From positions 1 through 64,000 of the IMG/VR virus record IMGVR_UViG_3300025102_000018: a stretch of 64,000 nucleotides of DNA. One strand, written 5' to 3'. Under the pieces are notes generated by a model that was not told the origin of the DNA, did not search any database, and saw only the letters and a program-made list of their open reading frames with translations. Numbering within the stretch: the stretch's first letter is position 1; each line of letters starts with the position of its first letter. Below, piece after piece: positions 34,980 through 42,987 of this stretch. The translations under genes and the position numbers were made by a program. The stretch comes from a virus.

Positions 34980-35459
34980 ATGAAAAAATTAAGTAAAAAA
35001 CAAAGAAGAAAAAAAGCAGATAGATGGTTTGCTGCACATGGAATAAATCCTAATACACCTGATAGAAATAATGACCATACAGTACTAGATTTAGTACCAA
35101 AACCACAATGGGGTAAACGTGATGAGAACACTACAACTTATGATTGTACAATTAATGTTGCAGGTTATCTCTTTTATTCACATGTTTCATGTATTTTTAC
35201 TGATGGAGATGGTAATACATATGAATATGAAGGGGGTGCTGGTGGTATAGGTATAGGTGATATTGAAGCTGAAGGACTTATTTATTTTGGTAGTGAAGAA
35301 ACATTATTAAAGGCTACAACATTTGGTGAAGCATTTATTGCTGAAGATGGTGGTACACTACAATTAACGTGGGGTACTAGTGGTAATGCTACAGCAGTAG
35401 GTATAGGTGAAGGATTAGGAGCATTTGGTGGAAGTGGTTCTTGGAAGAAAGTAAATTAA
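34980..35459 (+). CDS. Gly-rich beta-type protein, uncharacterised
   Basis: The protein has 159 residues. A basic N-terminus (MKKLSKKQRRKKADRWF) is followed by a region with beta alternation and repeated Gly (GAGGIGIGDIEAEG near residue 90, GIGEGLGAFGGSGSW at the end). The pattern loosely recalls small eight-stranded beta-barrels of the VapA type, with weak confidence. It has no signal peptide. The next gene, which encodes an exported thioredoxin, begins 11 bases after its stop if the ATG at 35471 is used. Confidence 0.45.
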   Translation: MKKLSKKQRRKKADRWFAAHGINPNTPDRNNDHTVLDLVPKPQWGKRDENTTTYDCTINVAGYLFYSHVSCIFTDGDGNTYEYEGGAGGIGIGDIEAEGLIYFGSEETLLKATTFGEAFIAEDGGTLQLTWGTSGNATAVGIGEGLGAFGGSGSWKKVN

Positions 35460-35470
35460 CAAATATAGAT

Positions 35471-36145
35471 ATGAAAAATTTATTATTAACTTTAGCATTG
35501 ATTCTCGGGATGGGAATGAATGGTTATTCACAAACACCATTAACTACAGCTGTAGATTTTACTCATACGGATTTAGATGGTAATACCCACAATTTATTTT
35601 CTATTTTAAATAGTGGTAAATGGGTAGCGATTGATTTTCACGCTTATTGGTGTGGAACCTGTATGACCCTAGCTCCTGACTTTGGACAATCATTCCAAGA
35701 TTACGGGTGTAACACAGGAGATGTGTTTTTTATGACGATAGAACTTGAAGGGACAACAAATCAATGTGAAGATTTTGAAAATACTTATGGCGGTGGTCAT
35801 GAGGTACCTTATTTATGTAATGCTAGTAGTATACATAACGATTATGGTATTCAAGCATTCCCAACATTTATATTGATTAATCCTAATGGTGATATAGTAG
35901 AACAAGATATATGGCCTTTTGATACTGGTATAATGGCTTCGACTTTATATAGTCATGGTTTAAACCCAGCAACGTGTAGTGGTGCAGTTTCTGTTGAAGA
36001 AATAGAAGATGTCTCATACAATTTTAATAATAACAATAATAGAATGTACGACTTATTAGGGAGAGAATATAAAGATTACAACTCTATCCCTCTTGGGTCT
36101 ATGTACATTCGCAATAACAATAAATTTATAAAAACAAAACAATGA
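35471..36145 (+). CDS. Exported thioredoxin-fold protein with T9SS C-terminal sorting domain
   Basis: From the ATG at 35471 the protein has 224 residues. A signal peptide ends at about residue 20 (LGMGMNGYS before QTP), then comes a thioredoxin/TlpA-like domain with active site WCGTC (Cys61, Cys64) and a cis-Pro loop in AFPTFILINPNG. The C-terminal 35 residues (RMYDLLGREYK ... PLGSMYIRNN then KFIKTKQ) match the type A sorting domain of type IX secretion cargo (YDLxG, GxYI, KxxK). The protein should cross the inner membrane by Sec and then be exported by the host T9SS. An upstream in-frame ATG at 35441 would hide the signal peptide. The 50274 gene product carries the same kind of tail. Confidence 0.75.
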   Translation: MKNLLLTLALILGMGMNGYSQTPLTTAVDFTHTDLDGNTHNLFSILNSGKWVAIDFHAYWCGTCMTLAPDFGQSFQDYGCNTGDVFFMTIELEGTTNQCEDFENTYGGGHEVPYLCNASSIHNDYGIQAFPTFILINPNGDIVEQDIWPFDTGIMASTLYSHGLNPATCSGAVSVEEIEDVSYNFNNNNNRMYDLLGREYKDYNSIPLGSMYIRNNNKFIKTKQ

Positions 36146-36744
36146 AAAAAATTTTAGCATTAATTGTAATCGGATTAGTAGGTTATTTTGGTTACACATA
36201 TTTAAACACAGAAAATAAAACCGAAACTATCCAAGTAGAGGATGCACCTGTAAAGGTTTCGATTATGTACATTAATTCTACTGACCAACCTCAAACAATT
36301 AGAGCAACTTGGGGTATCAATAAACCTGATACTACGGTTATTGCTCCTGGAGATTCAGTTAAGATTCAATCTAATTGTAGTCCTAATGGTAGAGTATTAC
36401 CTACAGAATGTTCAGAATTCCACTGTCAATTACTACCACCAGCTTCGTTAAAACAACCGAACCCATCGACAGGAAACTTTTGGTTAAGTTATCAATTGGA
36501 ACCAGGTGGCACTGTAAAGTGTATTCGTGACGGTCTATGGTATAGCAATCAAGATAATGAAGGAGCAGGACCTATGGACAATTATATCTGGTCAGAATAT
36601 ACAAATTGGAAATATGAATTAGTGTGGAGTAATGACCCACATAACCAACAAGGAAATGAGATAGTTAATACGTTAGAAATAAAAACAGTTGAGTGTACAT
36701 CCGTTGCGGACCCTTCGAGTCCATCAAAATTTTCATGTAACTAA
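36142..36744 (+). CDS. Membrane-anchored or secreted protein, uncharacterised
   Basis: The protein has 200 residues. An N-terminal hydrophobic segment (residues 4-20, ILALIVIGLVGYFGYTYL) lacks a clear cleavage site, so it is probably a signal anchor. The rest is extracytoplasmic in character: beta-rich, Pro/Asn/Trp-containing, with five Cys that could form disulfides. It overlaps the T9SS-tagged thioredoxin gene by 4 bases. A thiol-disulfide relationship with that neighbour is possible but not shown. Confidence 0.5.
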   Translation: MKKILALIVIGLVGYFGYTYLNTENKTETIQVEDAPVKVSIMYINSTDQPQTIRATWGINKPDTTVIAPGDSVKIQSNCSPNGRVLPTECSEFHCQLLPPASLKQPNPSTGNFWLSYQLEPGGTVKCIRDGLWYSNQDNEGAGPMDNYIWSEYTNWKYELVWSNDPHNQQGNEIVNTLEIKTVECTSVADPSSPSKFSCN

Positions 36745-36769
36745 ACTAAATAAACTTAAATAATAAAAA

Positions 36770-37726
36770 ATGAAAAAACTATTAACCTTTCTTCTTATCG
36801 GAACAATGTTCGGATGTGGAGTAATCAATTTAAATAAAACAGTTAAAAAAGATTGTACAACTAAAAAAGAATGTTGTAAAAAAGATAAAATGGTGGAGGA
36901 TATAAAAACTTCACAAACTTTTAAACCAAAATTCGATGTAGATGGGGCAACTTGTGGTGCATCACCAACCGTTAATGCTAATTCAGTACAATTTGGTACG
37001 GCTGATTCAGACGGTGCAGGTAGAGTAGTTTCACAACAAGGATATAAAAGTATTACACAAATTAGAGCTAAAGCAGATTTTAGTCACTTAACTAGTAATT
37101 TTGTTGTTTCTACTTTTTATATGGTAAACAACCCTACTAACCCATCATTACAACCTAAAGGTAGTGATTATTGTGACGCTGGAGGTAATAACCCACAATG
37201 GAACTGTCAAGAAGTAGACTTCTTTGAAACAAATAAAAATGTAGTATTCCAACATACTATGCATATTGGAGATGGAAGTAGTTCCGCACCTCAAAACTAT
37301 CAAATAAGTTATTCTACGACGCAAGATACGTGTTTTACAGACTTAACACCAAAACAAGGATTAGTATCATGGGGCGGCATTAAATTAAGTGACCCAGTAG
37401 ATATTATTATTGATTTGGATTCTAATGGTATGACGGTTACTTTTTCACAAGACACTATTTCTACTGTAGTTTATAAAATGGGTCCAGGATTTGATGGTTC
37501 TACTTTTGATGATGACCAAATTAAACGTTGGGAACAAGGAAGACAACAAGGATATTGGTTAGTTCTAAGTCAATGGCAAGATTTAAAAGGTCCATGGGCT
37601 CCAGGCTCTAAACAAAATTTATATAATTGGTCTTGTTCATTTGGGAATTTATGTGGAGCTTCTGAAGGAAACTACTTTAAAGTTTATGACATTGAAGTAG
37701 ACGCTGAATCTATAATAAAAGAATAA
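36770..37726 (+). CDS. Lipoprotein with clan GH-B-like catalytic motif, putative secreted beta-glucanase
   Basis: The protein has 318 residues. The lipobox is MFGC (Cys16). A Lys/Cys-rich linker (residues 24-45) leads to a beta-rich domain. CQEVDFFETN carries E148, D150 and E153 and fits the ExDxxE active-site pattern of clan GH-B (GH16/GH7), where two Glu act as nucleophile and acid/base. Downstream strands and Trp residues (GPWAPGS, YNWSCSF) suit a jelly-roll lectin/glucanase fold. Laminarin- or capsule-degrading activity would suit a flavobacterial host. The overall family match is unverified. It overlaps the next gene by one base. Confidence 0.5.
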   Translation: MKKLLTFLLIGTMFGCGVINLNKTVKKDCTTKKECCKKDKMVEDIKTSQTFKPKFDVDGATCGASPTVNANSVQFGTADSDGAGRVVSQQGYKSITQIRAKADFSHLTSNFVVSTFYMVNNPTNPSLQPKGSDYCDAGGNNPQWNCQEVDFFETNKNVVFQHTMHIGDGSSSAPQNYQISYSTTQDTCFTDLTPKQGLVSWGGIKLSDPVDIIIDLDSNGMTVTFSQDTISTVVYKMGPGFDGSTFDDDQIKRWEQGRQQGYWLVLSQWQDLKGPWAPGSKQNLYNWSCSFGNLCGASEGNYFKVYDIEVDAESIIKE

Positions 37727-38097
37727 TGAAAAAATTAATATTAATATTATTATTGTGTCTACCAACACTACTATTTTCTCAGAATACGTTTACGGATAAG
37801 GAGATGATAAAAATAGATTCACTATTCCAAGTGTATGAACAAACCGATAGTTTACAAAAAGTAGAAATTAAGTTACTTAACACACAATTGTTAAATTATA
37901 GGAAATTACACGAACAAGATAGTTTACATATTGCTTTTCTTACAGAAAAAACAAATCTATTAGACCAACGTATAGAATTATACATCGATTTAACTAAAGA
38001 GTTAGAACCAAAGTGGTTTAAGAGACCAGGATTTCAGTTTTTTTTAGGAGCCGCAACAATTGTTGGTGCTTCTTGGGTAGTATCTAATGTTAAGTAA
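37726..38097 (+). CDS. Exported coiled-coil protein with C-terminal membrane segment, spanin-like topology
   Basis: The protein has 123 residues. A signal peptide (MKKLILILLLCLPTLLFSQ) is followed by a periplasmic coiled coil (about 30-90) and a C-terminal hydrophobic segment (about 102-120). The order export signal, coiled coil, membrane helix is that of unimolecular spanins, though the lipobox is not canonical (LLLC). Its neighbours encode exported proteins. An alternative is a partner of the spanin-like protein at 34553. Confidence 0.45.
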   Translation: MKKLILILLLCLPTLLFSQNTFTDKEMIKIDSLFQVYEQTDSLQKVEIKLLNTQLLNYRKLHEQDSLHIAFLTEKTNLLDQRIELYIDLTKELEPKWFKRPGFQFFLGAATIVGASWVVSNVK

Positions 38098-38105
38098 TAT
38101 TTATA
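38097..38105 (+). promoter_or_regulatory. ATATTTATA motif upstream of 38109 gene
   Basis: The exact 9-mer overlaps the stop codon of the previous gene and ends 3 nt before the ATG. If it is a -10-type element, the transcript would be essentially leaderless. Confidence 0.45.
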
Positions 38106-38108
38106 GAT

Positions 38109-38348
38109 ATGGCACTCACTAAAACAGACAAACTGGAGATAGAAAGACTAATTCGTAAAGAGATTAAGGATTTTATGAAAAAACCTCAATATAAAAACGA
38201 ATTAAAAAAAATGATTCAATTAGAACTTAAAGACAAAAAGTTTAGAGGTGATATGATAGAATTAATGTCTAATGTTTTACTGGAACTATATAAAGCGTTC
38301 TGGTTTAGAAGAAGTTTTTGGCAATCAGAAATTAAAAGAGCAAAATAA
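38109..38348 (+). CDS. Small helical protein, putative virion or scaffold-related
   Basis: The protein has 79 residues and is almost wholly helical and charged (KTDKLEIERLIRKEIKDFM), with an aromatic patch FWFRRSFW near the C-terminus. It shares the helix style with the end of the next gene product (HIRELIKKEIEEIIRRSL). The stop codon overlaps the next ATG, so the two are coupled. No family was recognised. Confidence 0.5.
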   Translation: MALTKTDKLEIERLIRKEIKDFMKKPQYKNELKKMIQLELKDKKFRGDMIELMSNVLLELYKAFWFRRSFWQSEIKRAK

Positions 38349-39010
38349 TGAGTGTAAAATCTAACTTTGAAAAAAATATGGATAAAGCTGTCAAACAAGG
38401 AGGTGCACAAATAGCCATGAAAGGTGGTGACGCATTCCTATTTAACCAACTCCTAAATGCTGGTCATGATATAGAAGGAAAAAATAAATGTCCTAAAGGG
38501 ATGTATTATTGTAGTGAAGACGAAATCTGTAAACCAGACTCTCAAAAAATGGGTGAAATTGGTGATACAAATGATGTAGAACAAGAAATGGGTGAAGCTA
38601 CTACTTCTGCATCAGCAGGTGCATATGTTGGACCTTTAGGGTACGCAAAAAATAAAAAAAATTGGAGAGGAGCATCTAAAACACAATGGCCAGGAGGTCA
38701 ATTTGTAAAAGTAAAGAAAAAATGCTCTACCTTCCCTTATTGTAATCAAGGTGATATTAACGCTTTAGAATTAACTTCTTCAGTATTAGAGAAAAAAATA
38801 ATGAAAGAAGCGGTTGATAAGGTTTCTAAAAAAACTGGAAAGAAAAAAGAACATATAAGAGAACTTATAAAAAAAGAAATTGAAGAAATAATAAGGAGGT
38901 CACTTTATAAATCTCCAATAACATCTTTAGTGGGTACCGCTAAAATGAACACACCTATAGGAAAAATTTTTACAATGAACCCAAAAGGTGTGACAAATAA
39001 GTATGAATAG
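38348..39010 (+). CDS. Putative virion-internal protein with EATTSASAGAYVGPL module
   Basis: The protein has 220 residues. Near residues 80-96 the text MGEATTSASAGAYVGPLGYA shares its pattern with VEEATGSGSSGAFVAPMQW in the next gene. The step before Ala (MGE then A) fits the T4 prohead protease rule (L/I/M-x-E then a small residue). A Cys-containing segment (CPKGMYYCSEDEIC) and KKKCSTFPYCNQGD precede and follow. The C-terminal 90 residues are helical and basic. Packaging in the capsid is inferred from the cleavage-like site and the late motif upstream of the neighbouring genes. Confidence 0.5.
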   Translation: MSVKSNFEKNMDKAVKQGGAQIAMKGGDAFLFNQLLNAGHDIEGKNKCPKGMYYCSEDEICKPDSQKMGEIGDTNDVEQEMGEATTSASAGAYVGPLGYAKNKKNWRGASKTQWPGGQFVKVKKKCSTFPYCNQGDINALELTSSVLEKKIMKEAVDKVSKKTGKKKEHIRELIKKEIEEIIRRSLYKSPITSLVGTAKMNTPIGKIFTMNPKGVTNKYE

Positions 39011-39019
39011 ATATTTATA
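39011..39019 (+). promoter_or_regulatory. ATATTTATA motif upstream of 39035 gene
   Basis: The exact 9-mer begins one base after the stop codon of the preceding gene and ends 15 nt before the ATG at 39035. Confidence 0.45.
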
Positions 39020-39034
39020 TAAAAAGAATTAATT

Positions 39035-40411
39035 ATGTCAGATATATTAAGTAAAAACCCTCAATTAGAAGATGTTTTAAGAAAAGCTGTTGAGAGAGTG
39101 GGCACTCAAAACCATGCAAAAACACAAGATAACCAAGGTGCAGTCATTAGTAACGAAGGTAAAATAATGAACTATGCAGACTCCAAAGGTCAACATCCAC
39201 ACAGAATTGCCCAAAAAAGTGAAAAAGCTGGATTTAAAAGTGGGTGGCATAAAGTTCTTGGTGAACAAGAAAACAAAAATGATAAAACAGCTATAGATTT
39301 AGAAGTTGAAAGACAAAAAGAGATAAAAAAAATAAAAACAGAAGTTAACGGTCACCCTAAGTCAGCGGTTAAAAGAATGATAGATGCCGTTAACAAGAAA
39401 TATAAAAAACTAATAGACGCTGCAAAACAAAAAGAAAATTCTGACAATAAAGAAGAAGAAGTAGAGGAAGCTACAGGAAGTGGGAGTTCTGGTGCGTTTG
39501 TTGCACCAATGCAATGGAATGAAAGTGAAGTTGAATCCATAATGAAAAAAGTGGTTAAAGAAGAGGTAGCTAAAAACGTAATAAAGAACAAAGTAGAAAA
39601 AATAGTAGATGAAGAACTTGGAGAAACCGACTTATCGTACTCCAAACGACATATAGAAGGGGAAAAAGACCCATATAATTTTAGTTCTCAAGGACCTTTC
39701 CCTAATGTAGGTGAAGGAAGTGGATATAACTACGAATCAGGAGGGCCCTTACAATTTAACGAAAATGTTAAAGAAAAACTAAAAAATAGATTAGTAAACA
39801 AACTTAAAGAACAATATACAGAAAAACCCCTAAAGACACAGACAGGGTTTAAGGATGTTTCTGGATTTAAAAGTAATACAGCAGTTAAAACTTTTGATAC
39901 TGCTCATAAAGAGGCTGGGAAAGAAGGTGCCGACTTTGTAAAATCGGTAAATAAAAAAATGAAAGACTATTTAGATATTGAAAATAATAGTCATCCGGAG
40001 TTCCCACACCAAAATAATTCTAAAACAGATTATAAATCACCAATGTATAGAAACACACCTGAAGAAGAAGACTTTATTGATGACTTTAGGGGTATGGGAC
40101 TACAAGATGCTAATGGTGTTGAAAGTCTAGATAGGATTAGTGACTACTTAGGTGGAGCTATGGAAACTGGTAACGCTCAAGTAGATAAAGATGGTAAAGC
40201 CTTGGGTAATGTGGTACCAAATAAGTTAGGAGACCGATTACAAAAAACTATGAAACGTAAAAAAGCTGCAATTGCAAAACAAAAATCCAGTATGACTAAT
40301 CTTAGAGGGTATACCCCGGATGTACAAAAAGTCACCCAGGTTAAAGAAGATGTGAAAAAAGATGTGGACAATATGAAAAAACTATGGTCCTATACTGAAA
40401 AAACACAATGA
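39035..40411 (+). CDS. Putative virion-internal protein with EATGSGSSGAFVAPM module
   Basis: The protein has 458 residues, is highly charged and lacks Cys. The module VEEATGSGSSGAFVAPM lies near residues 144-160, directly after an acidic helix. Long Lys/Glu-rich helices surround it, and the C-terminal half is low in hydrophobics (probably extended), as in capsid-core or DNA-associated phage proteins. LGEQENKN near residue 76 offers another possible protease site. No enzymatic domain was seen. The following 50 bases are AT-rich without a terminator. Confidence 0.5.
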   Translation: MSDILSKNPQLEDVLRKAVERVGTQNHAKTQDNQGAVISNEGKIMNYADSKGQHPHRIAQKSEKAGFKSGWHKVLGEQENKNDKTAIDLEVERQKEIKKIKTEVNGHPKSAVKRMIDAVNKKYKKLIDAAKQKENSDNKEEEVEEATGSGSSGAFVAPMQWNESEVESIMKKVVKEEVAKNVIKNKVEKIVDEELGETDLSYSKRHIEGEKDPYNFSSQGPFPNVGEGSGYNYESGGPLQFNENVKEKLKNRLVNKLKEQYTEKPLKTQTGFKDVSGFKSNTAVKTFDTAHKEAGKEGADFVKSVNKKMKDYLDIENNSHPEFPHQNNSKTDYKSPMYRNTPEEEDFIDDFRGMGLQDANGVESLDRISDYLGGAMETGNAQVDKDGKALGNVVPNKLGDRLQKTMKRKKAAIAKQKSSMTNLRGYTPDVQKVTQVKEDVKKDVDNMKKLWSYTEKTQ

Positions 40412-40461
40412 TAAACTTGTAATTTCCTTTACGAATTCTTCTCCATTAATATATTTTTAAT

Positions 40462-40941
40462 ATGGGAAGGAAAAAATTTACACCAAATCAATTTTTAAAA
40501 TATGTTACTGAACAAGTAACAATGGAAGAAATGGACCTATGGTTAAGAGCACATAATATTAGTGCAGAAAAATCTGGTTTATTTTTTGATTTTATATGTT
40601 CCCTTTATTTACTTATACAAGACACTTTTTTAGGTGAAGATACTATTATTACCTTAGAAGATAAAAAAGGTCATTTTACATGGTGTTGGGAAAAAAATAT
40701 TGATAATTTTTATCAGGAAAATATCCATTTTAAAATGAAAGGTGAACACTATGAATATTTTTGGAATTTTTTTAGTGAGTCTTTTTATAAAGATAGTGAT
40801 AAAGAAAGTATAGAAAAAATGGATGTGTACCTAAATAGGTTATTTAAGTTGTTTATAAAAAAAACAAAAAATGAATTAGACGTATTAGCAGACATATATA
40901 AAATATTAGATAAATCACTTATAGTTGACTCTCAACCATAG
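40462..40941 (+). CDS. Hypothetical acidic protein
   Basis: This is a 159-residue soluble, mostly helical, aromatic-rich protein (FTWCWEKN, YEYFWNFFSESFY). An AT-rich tract (ATATATTTTTAAT) lies 1 base before the ATG and is a weak variant of the recurrent start-proximal motif. I recognise no family. Neighbours on the same strand are small genes of unknown function. Confidence 0.45.
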   Translation: MGRKKFTPNQFLKYVTEQVTMEEMDLWLRAHNISAEKSGLFFDFICSLYLLIQDTFLGEDTIITLEDKKGHFTWCWEKNIDNFYQENIHFKMKGEHYEYFWNFFSESFYKDSDKESIEKMDVYLNRLFKLFIKKTKNELDVLADIYKILDKSLIVDSQP

Positions 40942-40973
40942 TTTATCTATAATTAATAAAAACTAGTAAAGGT

Positions 40974-41198
40974 ATGATTAATAGATACATTGAAATATTC
41001 AAAAATAATGCGATTCTCACTAAACAAAAATTAGAATCAGAATTAGAAATGTTATTGAATGATAACACTATGGATATAGAAAAGAAAATAAAAAAAACAG
41101 AAAAAATAATTATAAAAATAAACGATATATCAAATGTATACACCACATTTGAATCGTACATAAACACAACTAAATTAGAAAAAAATGGAAATACTTGA
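40974..41198 (+). CDS. Small coiled-coil protein
   Basis: This 74-residue protein is predicted to be a helical hairpin (KQKLESELEMLLN and IEKKIKKTEKIIIKI). Its 3' end overlaps the Hc1-like gene by 14 bases, so the two genes are coupled. Function unknown. Confidence 0.45.
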   Translation: MINRYIEIFKNNAILTKQKLESELEMLLNDNTMDIEKKIKKTEKIIIKINDISNVYTTFESYINTTKLEKNGNT

Positions 41199-41358
41199 AA
41201 AAATTTCAGAAGCTGTAGACTCTTTAAAAATGGATACAAATAAATTCTACACTAACAAAAATAAAAGTGCAGGAGTAAGAGCTAGAAAAACAGCACAGGC
41301 TTTAAAATCTTTAATGCAAGATTTAAGAAAAGATATATTAGAAAAATCTAAAGACTAA
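41185..41358 (+). CDS. Histone H1-like (Hc1-type) DNA-binding protein
   Basis: The protein has 57 residues: an N-terminal helix (MEILEKISEAVDSLKMDTNK), then FYTNKNKSAGVRARKTAQAL and a basic helix ending ILEKSKD. The FY-x(3)-NK-(S/A)AG-x-RARK-x(2)-Q-x-LK pattern is that of the short Hc1/histone H1-like proteins common in Bacteroidota chromosomes. These bind DNA non-specifically and condense it. Here it may package phage DNA, compact the host nucleoid or shield replicating DNA. It starts within the 3' end of the preceding gene and lies 4 bases before the next ATG. The recognition is strong for such a short protein. Confidence 0.75.
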   Translation: MEILEKISEAVDSLKMDTNKFYTNKNKSAGVRARKTAQALKSLMQDLRKDILEKSKD

Positions 41359-41362
41359 TAAA

Positions 41363-41542
41363 ATGGAAGGATGGGTATATAATTTAATTTTTATATTTTG
41401 TTCACTAACTATGGTACACTACACTTATAAAGTGTCGGTTGCTATTTTTGCGGCTAACATTAGACCATTCACCCTAAATAATTATGAAAAATTATTACTG
41501 GGTGTAAGTATGTCGTATTGGTTAACATTTTTAATATCATAA
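41363..41542 (+). CDS. Small membrane protein
   Basis: The 59-residue protein has two hydrophobic segments (about residues 5-19 and 43-58) joined by a polar loop. It starts 4 bases after the Hc1-like gene and ends 3 bases before the next ATG, in a compact operon. No family was recognised; a holin-like role is possible from topology only. Confidence 0.5.
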   Translation: MEGWVYNLIFIFCSLTMVHYTYKVSVAIFAANIRPFTLNNYEKLLLGVSMSYWLTFLIS

Positions 41543-41545
41543 AAT

Positions 41546-41974
41546 ATGGGGTTATCACAAGAAATATCTAAATATGGTGAGTTTTTTCATAGTATTAGGA
41601 CTCATGAAGGTACTTTTATGTTAGACTTAAAACTACCCTCTCACTGGGAGGTAGTAAAACTCATACAGTCTCTAGGTAGTGAAGTACAAACTAAAGTAAA
41701 TGATAGTAATGAACAATTCCAGTTGATTACCTTTTATGGTGAAAAAAATGAAAATGGGATTATGATGGTAGAAAAAACAGTACAAGCTATGGTTAAATGG
41801 AATAAAGAAAATGAAGAAAAAAGAGATTTATTAGATACTAAAATGTTAGAGCTACAAAAAATATTTGAAGAAAACGAAGTATCTTCATTACGTTCATTAG
41901 CTTTTGATTTTTCCGATACAGATAAAGAACCGATTGAATCAACCGATAAAACTAATTTAAAGTTAGATGAGTAA
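41546..41974 (+). CDS. Hypothetical protein
   Basis: This 142-residue soluble protein has a mixed alpha/beta N-terminal half (THEGTFMLDLKLPSHWEVV), a helical middle and an acidic C-terminus. It overlaps the following gene by 8 bases. No recognised family or catalytic motif. Confidence 0.45.
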   Translation: MGLSQEISKYGEFFHSIRTHEGTFMLDLKLPSHWEVVKLIQSLGSEVQTKVNDSNEQFQLITFYGEKNENGIMMVEKTVQAMVKWNKENEEKRDLLDTKMLELQKIFEENEVSSLRSLAFDFSDTDKEPIESTDKTNLKLDE

Positions 41975-42170
41975 AAAAGGTGACTTAGAGAGGTGGTTTG
42001 AACGAGAGATAGGGAAAGATAAAAGAGAACTAGTCTCTCACAAAAAACAATTTATAAAAGAAATTCAAAAATTTTCACGAGAAGAATTATTGGACCAAAT
42101 TAAAACACCTAAAAAAATAAGTAAATGGCAGAAGATAAAAGACAAAATGAAGAGTTTCTTTCACAACTAG
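41967..42170 (+). CDS. Small basic helical protein
   Basis: The protein has 67 residues and is Lys/Arg/Glu-rich (GDLERWFEREIGKDKRELV), with an amphipathic basic C-terminal helix (KWQKIKDKMKSFFHN). It overlaps both neighbours, by 8 bases upstream and 46 bases downstream, typical of this dense region. Function unknown. Confidence 0.45.
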   Translation: MSKKGDLERWFEREIGKDKRELVSHKKQFIKEIQKFSREELLDQIKTPKKISKWQKIKDKMKSFFHN

Positions 42171-42364
42171 CATCTATATCTCAATCCTTTAATTTTATAT
42201 CTAATAATATAAAAAATATAAGTATAGAGTTAGAGTTAGGTGAAGGGGTTTATTATAATTCTGTTAAAGAGGTCACTAACATCACAAAGGTAATCTCTTC
42301 TGACTTAGATTCTAGATATATAGTTTATATAGATAATATTAAATTTACCATTATTAAGAGTTAA
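42125..42364 (+). CDS. Hypothetical small protein
   Basis: The 79-residue protein has a helical N-terminus (NEEFLSQLASISQSF) and a beta-like C-terminus (SRYIVYIDNIKFTII). The 46-base overlap with the preceding gene makes the exact start uncertain. It converges with the minus-strand gene, overlapping by 4 bases. Unknown function. Confidence 0.4.
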   Translation: MAEDKRQNEEFLSQLASISQSFNFISNNIKNISIELELGEGVYYNSVKEVTNITKVISSDLDSRYIVYIDNIKFTIIKS

Positions 42365-42987
42365 TAGGTAAAATGTTTATATAACATTTTTTTATCGAAC
42401 CCCTTACCCACCAATACTTTATAGAGTTCTTTACGTTGAACGGTGCTTGTGTCAGGAACTAATAAACAATCACTTCTTCCATATTGATATAAATGTTTTT
42501 TAATACAATCTAAAAATCTATGACTATCATCAGTAGTTTTAAGAGAAAATAAAAAATATTTATCGTTTTCTTGTACTACTAATTTATTGTTAAGTGTGAA
42601 AATATGTTTTATGTTTTTACTTTTAGTGTAAGTGGCAATAAAAGATTTAAAAAAAATACGTTTTTTAGTTTGATGGTCATAAATTTTTTCTTCCATCCAA
42701 TAGTCACTGAATTCGTGCAAAAAATAAGGAGAATAGTTTAAAACAACCTCAACATTTCTACCTAATTCATCTTTTTTATAAATTTTTGATTTACTCTCTA
42801 CGGTACTTATCACACCTAACTCGAAAGAGGTCTTTTTTCTTTTTGTGTAATTAACAGGGAATATAGGCTTTTTTTCTTTGAGAAATTTATTAAACTTAGA
42901 ATAAATGTTTCTTTTTACGTTAGACGTAGCCAGAACTTTTTTAACATTATTATGCTGAATTAAAACTATTTTATATTTTTTTACCAT
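42361..42987 (-). CDS. Hypothetical protein, divergent from dnaJ
   Basis: This 208-residue basic, beta-rich, soluble protein has GRSDCLLVPDTSTVQRKELY near the C-terminus. Its ATG directly abuts the dnaJ ATG (CATATG), so the promoters of both genes must lie inside each other's coding sequence or further away. I do not recognise a family. Confidence 0.5.
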   Translation of the reverse strand: MVKKYKIVLIQHNNVKKVLATSNVKRNIYSKFNKFLKEKKPIFPVNYTKRKKTSFELGVISTVESKSKIYKKDELGRNVEVVLNYSPYFLHEFSDYWMEEKIYDHQTKKRIFFKSFIATYTKSKNIKHIFTLNNKLVVQENDKYFLFSLKTTDDSHRFLDCIKKHLYQYGRSDCLLVPDTSTVQRKELYKVLVGKGFDKKMLYKHFTY

